Assembly (NCBI GenBank): GCA_963556495.2 | Contig: OY747721.1 | Location: forward strand, 31,182,349-31,246,348 | Source of the DNA: Valencia hispanica | Taxonomy: Eukaryota > Chordata > Actinopteri > Cyprinodontiformes > Valenciidae | Direction of reading: 5' to 3' | DNA length: 64,000 nucleotides | Translations under genes and position numbers: made by a program | The notes under the pieces: model-generated | What the model was told of the DNA's origin: nothing | What the model saw: only the letters and a program-made list of their open reading frames with translations | Databases searched by the model: none | Shown here: positions 10,907 to 23,815 of the stretch, piece after piece | Layout: the number at the start of each line of letters is the position of its first letter | How positions within the stretch are numbered: position 1 is the stretch's first letter

Positions 10907-12511
10907 CAGTGGCTTGCAAAAGTATTTGGGCCCCTTGAACTTTTCCACATTTTGTCACATTACAGCCACAAACATGAATCAATTTTATTGGAATTCCACG
11001 TGAAAGACCAATACAAAGTGGTGTACACGTGAGAAGTGGAACGAAAATCATACATGATTCCAAACATTTTTTACAAATAAATAACTGAAAAGTGGGGTGT
11101 GCGTAATTATTCAGCCCCCTTTGGTCTGAGTGCAGTCAGTTGCCCATAGACATTGCCTGATGAGTGCTAATGACTAAATAGAGCGCAGCTGTGTGTAATC
11201 TAATGTCAGTACAAATACAGCTGCCCTGTGACGGCCTCAGAGGTTGTCTAAGAGAATGTTGGGAGCAACAACACCATGAAGTCCAAAGAACACACCAGAC
11301 AGGTCAGGGATAAAGTTATGGAGAAATTTAAAGCAGGCTTAGGCTACAAAAAGATTTCCCAAGCCTTGAACATCCCACGGAGCACTGTTCAAGCGATCAA
11401 TCAGAAATGGAAGGAGTATGGCACAGCTGTAAACCTACCAAGACAAGGCCGTTCACCTAAACTCACAGGCCGAACAAGGAGAGCGCTGATCAGAAATGCA
11501 GCCAAGAGGCCCATGGTGACTCTGGACGAGCTGCAGAGATCTACAGCTCAGGTGGGGGAATCTGTCCATAGGACAACTATTAGTCGTGCACTGCACAAAG
11601 TTGGCCTTTATGGAAGAGTGGCAAGAAGAAAGCCATTGTTAAAAGAAAACCATAAGAAGTCCCGTTTGCAGTTTGCCACAAGCCATGTGGGGGACACAGC
11701 AACCATGTGGAAGAAGGTGCTGTGGTCAGATGAGACCAAAGTTGAACTTTTTGGCCAAAATGCAAAACGCTATGTGTGGCGGAAAACTAACACTGCACAT
11801 CACTCTGAACACACCATCCCCACTGTCAAATATGGTGGTGGCAGCATCATGCTCTGGGGTGCTTCTCTTCAGCAGGGACAGGGAAGCTGGTCAGAGTTGA
11901 TGGGAAGATGGATGGAGCCAAATACAGGGCAATCTTAGAAGAAAACCTCTTGGAGTCTGCAAAAGACTTGAGACTGGGGCGGAGGTTCACCTTCCAGCAG
12001 GACAACGACCCTAAACATAAAGCCAGGGCAACAATGGAATGGTTTAAAACAAAACATATCCATGTGTTAGAATGGCCCAGTCAAAGTCCAGATCTAAATC
12101 CAATCGAGAATCAGTGGCAAGATCTGAAAACTACTGTTCACAAACACTGTCCATCTAAGCAGACTGAGCTGGAGCTGTTTTCCAAAGAAGAATGGGCAAG
12201 AATTTCAGTCTCTAGATGTGCAAAGCTTGTAGAGACATACCCTATAAGACTGGCAGCTGGAATTGCAGCAAAAGGTGGTTCTACAAAGTATTGACTCAGG
12301 GGGCTGAATAATTATGCACACCCCACTTTTCACTTATTTATTTGTAAAAAATGTTTGGAATCATGTATGATTTTCGTTCCACTTCTCACGTGTACACCAC
12401 TTTGTATTGGTCTTTCACGTGGAATTCCAATAAAATTGATTCATGTTTGTGGCTGTGATGTGACAAAATGTGGAAAAGTTCAAGGGGGCCGAATAATTTT
12501 GCAAGCCACTG
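10907..12511 (+). mobile_element. Nearly intact Tc1/mariner element with long TIRs
   Basis: The element starts CAGTGGCTTGCAAAAGTATT and ends with the reverse complement of the same phrase. Each end is a terminal inverted repeat of about 210 bp (10907 to about 11120 and about 12300 to 12511). TA dinucleotides flank both sides, and the wider context is TATATA on each side, as expected for TA target duplication. At 1605 bp it has the usual length of fish Tc1 elements. It lies in the shisa6 intron on the sense strand. The TIRs differ from each other at only a few positions, so the copy is fairly young. Confidence 0.93.
11276..12294 (+). pseudogene. Tc1 transposase, broken by one frameshift
   Basis: Two overlapping open frames make up one DD34E transposase of about 340 residues. 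The first (11276-11938) holds the paired helix-turn-helix DNA-binding region (about residues 10-110, with GYKKISQALNIPRSTVQAI) and the first catalytic Asp in LWSDETKVELFG. The second (11908-12294 is the open part) holds the second Asp in FQQDNDPKHKA and the Glu in [11 protein letters not shown]. The frame changes just after SIMLWG at 11856-11859, where four G's stand; related elements have five there, coding for the residues GCF. One missing base therefore explains the break, and no other stop was noticed. The enzyme would cut and paste the element through its TIRs. Confidence 0.88.
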
Positions 12512-12513
12512 TA

Positions 12514-15100
12514 TATACAACATAGTCTAACAGCTTTTTTAAACTAGAAAAGAAGCAAGTATCTTAACTGATGTGAAAAATAAGAACATTATAGTTAGGT
12601 CCTACGTCATGAATGTTTGTTTTTTCAGGATCAGAGATATTTCTCAGTAGCTAAACATATTTTTTCTTCTTTTTTGGCTTAAAAGTATGACATTAGTTTT
12701 TCATCCAGTTGACTGGCAGTGCACAGCAACGTGTGGGGAGAGGCATTGGGGGAAGCTGCAGGTTCTTTCCCTGCATTCTCATCAACAGTACTTCAAACTA
12801 TTTTGGAAAAGTAAATGTTTAAAATCTATTATTATTTTAGAATAAGTAAACACCCCATGCCTATTGTGGATTTAGTCTCAAAGTGAGAGCCTCAAAAGGA
12901 AAGTGATTACACAATTATCCAGCCCACTAACTTCACCTAAAGAACAGGAAAAAAAAGTCAAAAGGTAATATATACACCTTTCTGAAAACTGATGCACTGT
13001 AAACACGACAGTACCCATTTTTAAAACTGATATGTGTGACAATGGATATTGTTTTGGCTATGGATAATAAATGAATTTTCCCCAAAATAAAAAGAAATTC
13101 TTAACAAGAATATTACAAATTCCAGTTGGAGTACCTGTTAAGAAACTCTTTAACTAGGCTTGTAACATTGAACTAACTGAATTGAATTGAAAGTACTTTA
13201 AAGTAGTACTAAACCATTAAGTAAACACCACAAGAAAGAAAAATGAAAAGTAGGAAAAATAAACTACAGAAAAATGATAAAAACATGACAACAAAAAATA
13301 AATCTGAAACGGCAATAACCTACAAAACAATGTAAAGAATATGCATCTGTCAGCAGCCATGGTTTGTTATGCGGCATTAAGAATGTGGTCAAATTAGTTA
13401 AAAAAGCTAACAAAGAACAACAGTTACTGTAGGTGTTCAAATAACCAGTTCATAATGCAAAGCAGAACGGAAAGCAAAAATCCTAATCATTTACGGAATT
13501 AGAAATCAATGACCTTTTAGGGAATTGATTCTTAATGTAGCCGTCAAGGTGAGTGAGTGAATGGAGTGATGGACTACAAGATGGTGGCATGCTACAGCTG
13601 ATCACAGCGTGAAAAGATTGAGCTCCATAGTAAACGCAGCAGAACTGGGAAAACAGAAACCAAACTATGCAGACTTATTTTATGCAGGTTAGTGAGAGAA
13701 GATAAAGGGGAAACACACTCAAATTGAGCAAATCACATTACTGGACCTCTTATTGAATACAAATAGAATTTATGCCTGATTTTGAAATTTTCATGGAATT
13801 TGTTGGCAGTAAAATATTTCCAGTTCTGTGGTGTAAAACGTTGTGTGAAATTGATAACTTACAGAAGTCTCTGACTATTTGAGCCAGGTCTGTGCGGTTG
13901 TAGTGTCCGTCTTGATGAAGGGGGTAAAACGTGTCTGCTAATGAAAGCTAACAGCATGCCACAGTGTGAGTGCATTCTTCCTCATTGATGCAGGATTGCA
14001 GACACTCCATTTCCAAATCATTCACATCCTTCAGTCCCAATTCCCTGCAGCTCCCGGGACCCCCAGCAGTTGCTTGACCCTCCTGACACCTCTTCGCCCT
14101 ACTTCGTCAAGCTTCCCATCCAGTTTTCTCTCCTTCTTGTATTATAGTCAACTTTTTGTCCATTTCAGATGGTCTCATCCTCATCTTTACCACATTTTAC
14201 CCTCCTTCTCTCCATCTTGCAGAAATTTACAAAAGCCCCATTTTAAAAAATTTTTTTTTTATCTATTCAACGGAGGCTGCTTTAGAGCCGCACCCATCCT
14301 GGTGCTCTGCACTGTGACAGACTCAAGGCTCACAGGGGAAGTGAGATAGAGAAGCAGCCAGAAAGAAAATGAGAGAGAAGGGAATATTGGATGGACAAGA
14401 AAGAATTAAGAAGCGAAGAAAAGTGGGCGGCAGCATGGTGGGATAGATAAGATTGACGGAGTGAGGAAGATGGAGGTAAAAGGGACAGACTGGATGCTTG
14501 TGTACATGCATGTGTGTTAAAGAGAGATAAAAAGTAGAGTGAGAATAACAGAAGATTTAGGTCCTCCAGACATGTCTCTCGCCTGCAACCCACCCTGAGT
14601 GTCTTCCTGAAATCATATCACGTCGTTTCAACAACAGTCAGTCCGCGCATAGCTCCCTGCCCGGTCCCAGATCACATCACAATGCTGTCATGAGCAGGGT
14701 CACTCTCCAGCACACAGCGCCTGTTCCGTGTATTGTCTTGTTTTCTTCCACTCGTTTCCTGCTCACAGCACTGTTGCCTCACGTCAAACCACCGCTTCAC
14801 CTGTCGAGTCAGTCCCACAGCAAAAGCTCACTGAGTATGCAATGTTTCCACCTATACTGCCCTACCACCAGCAACAGAAAGCTAGAGTTTTAGATGTGCA
14901 GCCATTTCTGATTAGCAGGTACTTGGGTGGAGGAAATATTTGACAGAAATAGAACTTCAAAGGCAAGATTTGTGAAAGAACATAATAATTGGAGCTTTAG
15001 CAAAGCTAACAGCCAGGACTGTTTAAAGGTTTTGAAAATGTATTAAGTACAGCCAGCTGAAAAATGAATTATTTTTTAATTCTTCACACATTTGATTTAT
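12514..15100. other. shisa6 intron, no gene seen
   Basis: This AT-rich intron sequence contains no recognisable exon. The block 13960-14600 is rich in pyrimidine and then purine runs, which produces spurious open frames on both strands (for example 13966-14349 and 14330-14593) with biased Ser, Leu and Phe composition. Confidence 0.5.
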
Positions 15101-15109
15101 ATATTTGCT

Positions 15110-16840
15110 TGCAAGTCTATTAATATCCCTCAAACTGTTTCAGGTTTTGAAGGGTAAAGTCCTGTATATTTTTTTCAAGATTTTATGTGATCGACCAACA
15201 CAAATTGGAGAATAAAAGTGGAAGAGTCATAATAAATTGTTTTTATCACTATTTTTTTCCAAATGAAAATCTTAAGTTTGGTGAATGAATATTCAACTCC
15301 CTTGAGTTGATACTTGACTAATGTTCCTCTTGGGGTATGTCTCTTCTAGCTTTGCACATTTACAGACTAAAATTTTTGTAAAATTGTTTTAGCTCAGTCA
15401 GATTGATAGAAATGTTCTGTGAACATAAATTTAAAACTAATGAATCAGATTATTGATTTGATTTAGGTCTGGACTTTGATTAGGCTATTTTAACACTTGA
15501 AAATAGTAAACTATTCTATGAAGGCAGGATAAGGCAAGTTTATTTATGTGGCACTATTCGTGCATCAGGCATGTCAAAGTTCTTTACATTTTTTAGTGCT
15601 TTATAGACCAAGAGGAAAATTTTACATTCTATCTTTTTAAATATAAATAGTTTGAGCAATGATTTCCATCCTTTCAGTTGTAGGAAAAAAAAACCCAGAC
15701 TTCTGTCTAATCCACATTAAGTTGGATGAAATTCTGAGCCGCTCATTGCTTTTAGGAAATCATTGACTCAATGACAGTAGTAGGCTGCGGTCATGCGGTG
15801 ACACTGAGAATTAAACGGCTATACATTTATTGTTATTGTTTTGCCAAAAGGTGAACGTCCACCTCAGTCTGAAATTATTTGCACCCTCTAATGGGTTTTA
15901 TCTATGATAGTCCTGTATTTAGCTCCAATTATCTTTCCATCAAGTCTGATCAGCTTCCCTTTACTCTTGAAGAAAAACAACACCGCAGGATGATGCTCCC
16001 ATCCTCATGTTTTACTGTGTTGATGCTGTGTCGAGTGTTAGTTATCCAAACAAAGAGCACTTTAGATTTGTGCCAAAAAGTTCTGTTTAGGTTTCATTAG
16101 ACCAAAGCAACATATTCCCAATGTTTTTTACATGGCTTGTGCCAAATGACAAGTACATTTGACGACTTTCGTTCAACAATGGCTTTCTTCTGCATACTTC
16201 TCCATAAAGGGCAGATTTGTGAAATACCCAACTGATAGTTGACCTGTCAACAGATTTTCCCACCTGGGCTGCATCCCACCCACAGTACCATGTTAATCTC
16301 AGTTACCTCTCTTATTAATACTCTTCTTTTCTGGACTATTACTGTAGGTAGGTGGCCATGCCTCTTGTTTCTACTTTTCTGTGATGGTTCAAACAGCGAT
16401 CCGTGCGTTTGTTCAGAGAAATTCTTTGATAATTCTCTTTATCAATAACTTTTGACCTGACCGGTCGGGTGTTTTCCTTGGTCTTGTTCTTGTTCAACCT
16501 TGTTGATGCTTGTTCACTAACAACCTATGTTGCCTTCTCAGAACAGCTGCATTGCTACTGAGAATGTATTACTCATAGGTCGACTAGGTAGGTTGCTAAT
16601 AGTTACATATAGGGTTACTAATCACATAACTTCGAGAGGCAGTTGTTCACACTTGAATTCATATATGGGTATCAGAGTAAAGGGGGCTGAATACAATTTT
16701 TTTTGTAAAGAAATCTTTAAACTTATGCTTAATCTTCCTTCTACTGTGACAGACACTACTTTGTGTTGGTCAATCCCATAACACCCTATTAAAATACATT
16801 AAAATTTTTTGGTTGTAATGTAACAAAATGTAAACATGTG
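15110..16840 (-). mobile_element. Degenerate inverted-repeat transposon, Tc1-like
   Basis: The two ends share related inverted phrases: 'gtgatcgaccaacacaaatt' near 15188 and 'tgtgttggtcaatcccataa' near 16762, within blocks of about 150-200 bp. The interior carries phrases well known from a widespread fish repeat, such as 'aggatgatgctcccatcc', 'gccaaaaagttctgtttag' and 'gaccaaagcaacatattccc'. No transposase frame is open. Parts of the same family recur at 43600-44420 and 58930-59300. The family is inferred from the TIR style and I could not name it. Confidence 0.6.
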
Positions 16841-16975
16841 TCTTTGGTTAATTGAATTAAGCTGCCCAAAAGGAACGTAATGAACCATGAATTATTTCTC
16901 TATAAAATTATATTTTTAGAGCACCTCTGCCTCCAGGAAATATTTGTACAACTAAAACTTAAGCACTTCCATTAG

Positions 16976-19422
<2,447 letters not shown>

Positions 19423-19526
19423 CAGATAAAGAAGTTGATGACTACTACACCCGTAAGCGCCACCTGCCTGACCTGGCAGCAAGAGGCACTCTTCCTTTGC
19501 ATGTTCTCAAAATGAGTCAAGAACAG
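19423..19526 (+). CDS. shisa6: shisa6 exon encoding DLAARGTLPLHVLKMSQEQ
   Basis: The exon encodes the highly conserved tail segment DKEVDDYYTRKRHLPDLAAR followed by GTLPLHVLKMSQEQ, close to human SHISA6 as I remember it. The split codon at the start (A from 17294 plus CA) gives KKLTDKEVDDYY. The acceptor is a NAGNAG: 'tttcctctgtagCAG'. Use of the second AG (exon start 19426) would give KKLNKEVDDYY, one residue shorter. The upstream AG is preferred because the product then matches the family length. The donor is GTGGGT, and the exon ends in phase 0 after GAA CAG. Confidence 0.92.
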
Positions 19527-19722
19527 GTGGGTGCACAAGGGTTAGATTTGAGTGAGCAGTCTTTAAAATGAGGTCATGTTCTCTGAAGTGTGAAGTATAA
19601 GTGCCAGCTGTAAGCCTCCACACTTCAATGTCTTCAAAGCTTTATATCATCATCCTCTAGATTCCAACTTAGCTGGCTCAGAATGTGAGTCAACTTACCA
19701 TAGTTATGTTTTTGCTCTTCAG

Positions 19723-20592
19723 CATCGGGAACAGCAGCAGCAGCAACTCCAAAGCCAGCCACCACCGTCCAATATATCCCAGGCCCCTCCTCAGTCGCAG
19801 TCTTCACAGCAACAATCGCAACAAAGGCAGAGGCCTCGCCGTGTCCAGAGGGCCATGTCCCAGGACCGCGTTCTAGTTCCACAAAGTAGTCCACAACAGG
19901 ACTACAATATGTCCTCTGAGGGCATGTCCCCCTATGGAGGCCGAATTCTCTCCGATGAACAGCTTCTGTCTGCTGAACGTCTTCGTTCCCAGGAGCGTCT
20001 TCTACCGCAGGACCGCCACACCTCCCAAGATCGCCTGTACTCCAAGGATCGCATGTACTCCAAGGACCGACTCCTGTCACAGGAGCACTTGTATTCAAAA
20101 GACCGTCATTACTCTCAAGAGCGCCTCTATTCACAGGACCGCTTGTACTCGCAAGACCGCCTCCTGTCCCAAGATCCTCTTCTGTCGCCAGACAAGCTGA
20201 TGATGTCATTGAAGCGTGGCATGGTCAGCAGCATTTCTGGTGGCTTCTATGGCAGTGACAAGTCAATTTCCCGTGCCATCTCACACACTGACGTGTTCAC
20301 ACCAACCACTCCTCTCATGGACCGGTACAAGATGACCAAAATGCACTCCCATCCCAGTGCCTCGAACAATGGTGGTAGTGGCGGTGGTGGTGGCAGCGGG
20401 GCACCAGGGACAGGGGTGGCTGTGCATTCCAACACGCTAGCCATGAACCAGACAGCAAATAAGAGGCAAGTGTTTGCCTCTAGACGAACTCACACTGTGG
20501 AGCAGCTCCACTATATCCCACAGCACCACCAGCAGCAGCAACAACAGCCACAGCATTACCGCACAGGCAGCAAGACTGAAGTGACTGTGTAA
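19723..20592 (+). CDS. shisa6: shisa6 terminal exon, C-terminal tail with EVTV PDZ ligand
   Basis: This last coding exon (289 residues plus TAA) begins after the acceptor 'tttttgctcttcag' in phase 0. In order it shows: a Gln/Pro/Ser-rich stretch (19723-19850); RRVQRAMSQDRVL; a 14-unit hexapeptide array (19951-20202); RAISHTDVF, LMDRYKMTKMHSHPSASNN and a Gly-rich run; then FASRRTHTVEQLHYIP, a second polyGln run and the terminus SKTEVTV. The segments MSQDR, ILSDEQLLS, ISHTDVF, MHSHPSASNN, VEQLHYIP and EVTV identify SHISA6 rather than SHISA7 or SHISA9. SHISA6 is a single-pass membrane protein (CKAMP family) that associates with AMPA receptors and holds them at postsynaptic sites by binding PSD-95-type PDZ domains through EVTV, a class I ligand. 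The extended repeat and Gln tracts make this tail longer than the human one as I recall it. Confidence 0.95.
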   Translation, partial: HREQQQQQLQSQPPPSNISQAPPQSQSSQQQSQQRQRPRRVQRAMSQDRVLVPQSSPQQDYNMSSEGMSPYGGRILSDEQLLSAERLRSQERLLPQDRHTSQDRLYSKDRMYSKDRLLSQEHLYSKDRHYSQERLYSQDRLYSQDRLLSQDPLLSPDKLMMSLKRGMVSSISGGFYGSDKSISRAISHTDVFTPTTPLMDRYKMTKMHSHPSASNNGGSGGGGGSGAPGTGVAVHSNTLAMNQTANKRQVFASRRTHTVEQLHYIPQHHQQQQQQPQHYRTGSKTEVTV

Positions 20593-21180
20593 CAGTAGCC
20601 CCAACCTTAACTGTGCCAGAAGAATCACTGCTGTATCAGGCAGTAACGGTAAATTGCAGAACATGGTTACACTTGCCACCTTGTAGAGTAGGAAGTAGTG
20701 ACTACATTTTCCTTAACTGAAGATTCCAGGACCAAGATCATCCGCTAGCTTACTGTGAGACCGGTAAAAAGAACTACACTGTACACTGCATAAACATGCC
20801 CAGCAAGATTTAAAGCCCGATAATGTTGTGGAAGGGATGAGGTTGGATATTGTCAAGTAAACCTGCCTAATATAACTTCCAATTTTTGGATAATCCTATT
20901 TGTCCACAGTCTACGGCCTGCCTCTGTAAATGTTTTAATGGAAAACAATGATTGTGTCTGTTTAAGCCTATGTCAATCCCCTTTGTCCCATAAATCTGTG
21001 ACCTTTTCTGGCAAATCTTAAAGGGCTTTGCATGGTTATAGACAAAAACTGATTCCTCTATGACTTATTTTGTGCAATACAGCACCATCACAGGCAATGA
21101 ACAAGAGGGAGCCTGTAATATCTTTATAAATATATAAATAAATAAACAAAATAAAGGAATAAAAATAATATTTTTATGCC
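20593..21180 (+). other. shisa6: shisa6 3' UTR, minimal extent
   Basis: Noncoding sequence follows the TAA stop. A cluster of AATAAA hexamers at 21137-21155 could end the transcript. A further AATAAA near 21755 would give a longer 3' UTR. The true end cannot be told from sequence alone. Confidence 0.55.
21137..21155 (+). terminator. Candidate polyadenylation signal cluster of shisa6
   Basis: Three AATAAA hexamers occur at 21137, 21141 and 21150, about 550 bases after the shisa6 stop, in an AT-rich setting. The spacing is plausible for a vertebrate 3' end. AT-rich fish DNA also yields such hexamers by chance. Confidence 0.4.
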
Positions 21181-22863
21181 CCATCTAACTTATAGCTCTA
21201 GAGAATCTCAAGAGAGAAACTGAAATGGATGTTATCTGCAGTTGTATTTGGTGCCTCTGACAGATGTTCCATTTCTGAATACTAAGTGGTTTTGTGGGTT
21301 ACAAAGCACAATCAATATAAAATATTCAGTTTTGGTTTATCTTTGACTTTGAATAGTGATGGCTAGCTTGTTTTCATTTTCTTTTTTAAACAATGGCAAT
21401 TTTGTTTTTTTCATTTTTTGCTTCCAGTAGACTATTGTAAATAAGCTATCCTAGAAGCAGTATTATGGACAAGTCTGTACTGGATGAACTTTGTAATAGA
21501 CTATCTGTTTTAAATAGATTCTAAACAACTATAACTCATCACTGTTTTGTGAGTTCAAGGTAGAAACCCACCTAACCAAGTATCTGACAGGATAATTACT
21601 GTTTCTTTGCAAGCTTGTTTGGACGAGAAGTGAATGAATGTCCTGCTAACAACAGATATTCCACATTCATGTTTGGGTGTAGATTGTATTCCGTTGACAT
21701 TGGAAGACTGGAATTTCTCGGGTATGAAGTCCAAGGCTTGTCAAAGTAGGGTCAAATAAATCATCCATATTTTTCTAAACATGCAAAATGACTCATTGAG
21801 ATCTTTGTGTTATTTGTTTTTTATTTCCTACTCACCCAGACCACTGATTACATTACATTTTTAATGAGCTCTGCATTTGTAACAACTAACCATAGTTGGT
21901 GGCCATTGGTAGCCTGGGGATGTTTATATATAGCTAGGGGATCCCTCACCATTTATGCATGTTTTCAATGTTATCATTATAAACACACACAGTATACCTC
22001 CATCACATCCACACCGATTCCATTTAAACAATACTAGTGCCAAGCAGATGCTAAGTAAAGTTGAGATTGTTGCAAACTATGCTAAACTGGCCAATTCTCA
22101 GAAACCAACATAGCCATACAAAATGTATCAAGAGATGCCAGGGATTAAGGTGATGTGTTATTGAAACGTCAGTCTCACCTGCACTAGACAACTTTCATCC
22201 TATCTACATTTTGCATTAATCTAGATTAACCAAAGGTTAGTTGGAGAGCGGTCAAGACCATTTTGGACTTGTACAATCTTCAAACAACTTTAAACCTGGT
22301 AACATGGTTGTTTACACAGAAGCCATTTGATATTTACATGGGAAATGGAGTTTGGAGGTAGTGCACTACTAAGGTCTTTTCATACCTGCACTGAGAACAT
22401 GTAAAAAGGTTTCTGGTTAGAGTCTGACATATGTTCTCAGTACATGCAATATTTTAGTTATTTTTACACCATTTTACTTTTTTATCAACAGTCTGACAAA
22501 AAGTAAAGTGTTGTAAAAACAAAAAGTGTTGCCCTTTTTATTAGCACTAGATATTCAAATAGTGTTTGCATTAACCGCTATGACATTTGTAAGATTAAAG
22601 TTGTTTTAATACAGTGCAAATACACCTCGGTCTAGACTCCTCTGGGACAAGCCAATAGAGTTGGCCTCCAGGTCCAGCTAATCTGAATTTATACAAATTG
22701 AAGATGCTATTAAGAGTTATTACCTCTATGTTGTTTATGACTTAAAGTGTTTTTTACAAATACCAGCTAAACACATAGCTGCCTTTTACAGCCATATTTA
22801 TAGAATTTGTACTTTGCTAGGTCTATGTTATGGAAGGTGAAGACCCTTTGAAATGTTCCCCCA
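21181..22863. other. Intergenic or distal 3' UTR, no gene seen
   Basis: This block is unusually free of recognisable transposons for the window and could be distal 3' UTR of shisa6, since neuronal genes often have long ones. The short open frames (21807-22037 +, 22767-22970 -) have no recognisable motif. Confidence 0.4.
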
Positions 22864-22975
22864 CCAATAATTCTTGTAATACATAAAATACTGGAAGGAA
22901 GATCTGGAAAAAAAAGAATTAGAGGACCTGAGCGTTCTGGTGGGTTGGAATAGTAACAGCAGATCTTCAATATAA
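22864..22975 (-). repeat. LINE2/Maui-like 3' fragment
   Basis: The phrase 'gaattagaggacctgagcg' followed by 'tggaatagtaacagcagatc' matches the + strand text of the larger LINE copy at 34715-34765. It is therefore a short minus-strand piece of the same family. Confidence 0.65.
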
Positions 22976-22984
22976 AATAATAAT

Positions 22985-23815
22985 AATATAATACTCAGAC
23001 ATCTTCATGCAACTGCCACACAGCTGCAGGCCCGTTTACGAGATGTGAGGGGTACTAGGGTTTCCAGAAAACCATTAGCAACCAACTCCACCGCTTTGGC
23101 TTGAATGCCAGACGACCGTTGCAGGTGACACCACTGACACCAAGACACCTCCATGAACGTCTGCAGTGGGCACAAGACCATGTGACCTGGACAATGCAGC
23201 AGTGGTCTACTGTCCTGATATGATGGTAGTCAGCGTGGCTGGAGAAGGCGAGGTGAGCGATACGCCGAAGTCAACATGGTCCCCAGGGTTAGCTTTGGTG
23301 GAGGAGGTGTAATAGTCTGGGCAGGCATCACCAGTCAGCGCAGAACTGATTTTTTTTTTTTTTTAGATGGCTCAGTCACTGCACGTTCTTACCTCAGAGA
23401 CATCATAGAACCCATCATCATCCCCCAATTCCTCCAGTACACCCCCAACTTTCTGTTCATGGATGATAATGCTCCACCACATTGTGCTAGAATTGTCACA
23501 GTGCGACTTCAGGAAGTCAGAGTGCCTCATATGGTATGGCCAGAAATGTCCCCTGACCTGAACCCCATAGAGCACGTTTGGGACCAGCTGAAGCAGAGAC
23601 TGGATGATCGTACCCCACCCCCACATGACCGCAGAACTGCGTGTAGCACTTGTAGAAGAGTAGAACGCATTGCCTCGGGACAACATCATGAGGCTAGTGA
23701 GGAGCATATGACGTCGCTGTCAAGCTGTCGTTGCGGCAAATGGTGGAAACACCTGCTACTGACATTGTCAATTAGTGTTATTTGGGGCTACCCTTGTTAC
23801 TGTCTACATTTTTGA
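22985..23815 (+). mobile_element. Tc1 transposase relic of a second lineage
   Basis: The segment encodes transposase pieces: VSRKTISNQLHRFGLNARRP (about 23058-23120), HLHERLQWAQDHVTW, then an open part at 23276-23815 with [12 protein letters not shown], the catalytic Asp in [13 protein letters not shown] and the Glu in [14 protein letters not shown]. The DD34E spacing and motifs are those of Tc1, but the sequence is distant from the copy at 10907-12511 (NAPPH instead of NDPKH). The N-terminal part is missing or shifted, a T run at 23350 disturbs the middle, and no clear TIRs were found. It is a dead copy. Confidence 0.85.

Noticed and set aside
13966..14349. A 127-residue open frame on +
   Set aside because: It is caused by pyrimidine-rich sequence and has biased Ser/Leu/Phe/Pro composition. 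The purine-rich stretch next to it gives mirror-image frames on the other strand.
19634..20209. A 191-residue open frame on the minus strand
   Set aside because: It lies antisense to the conserved shisa6 terminal exon. The repeated codons of the sense strand (GAC CGC, CAG, TCC) leave the opposite strand free of stops. It has no recognisable domain.
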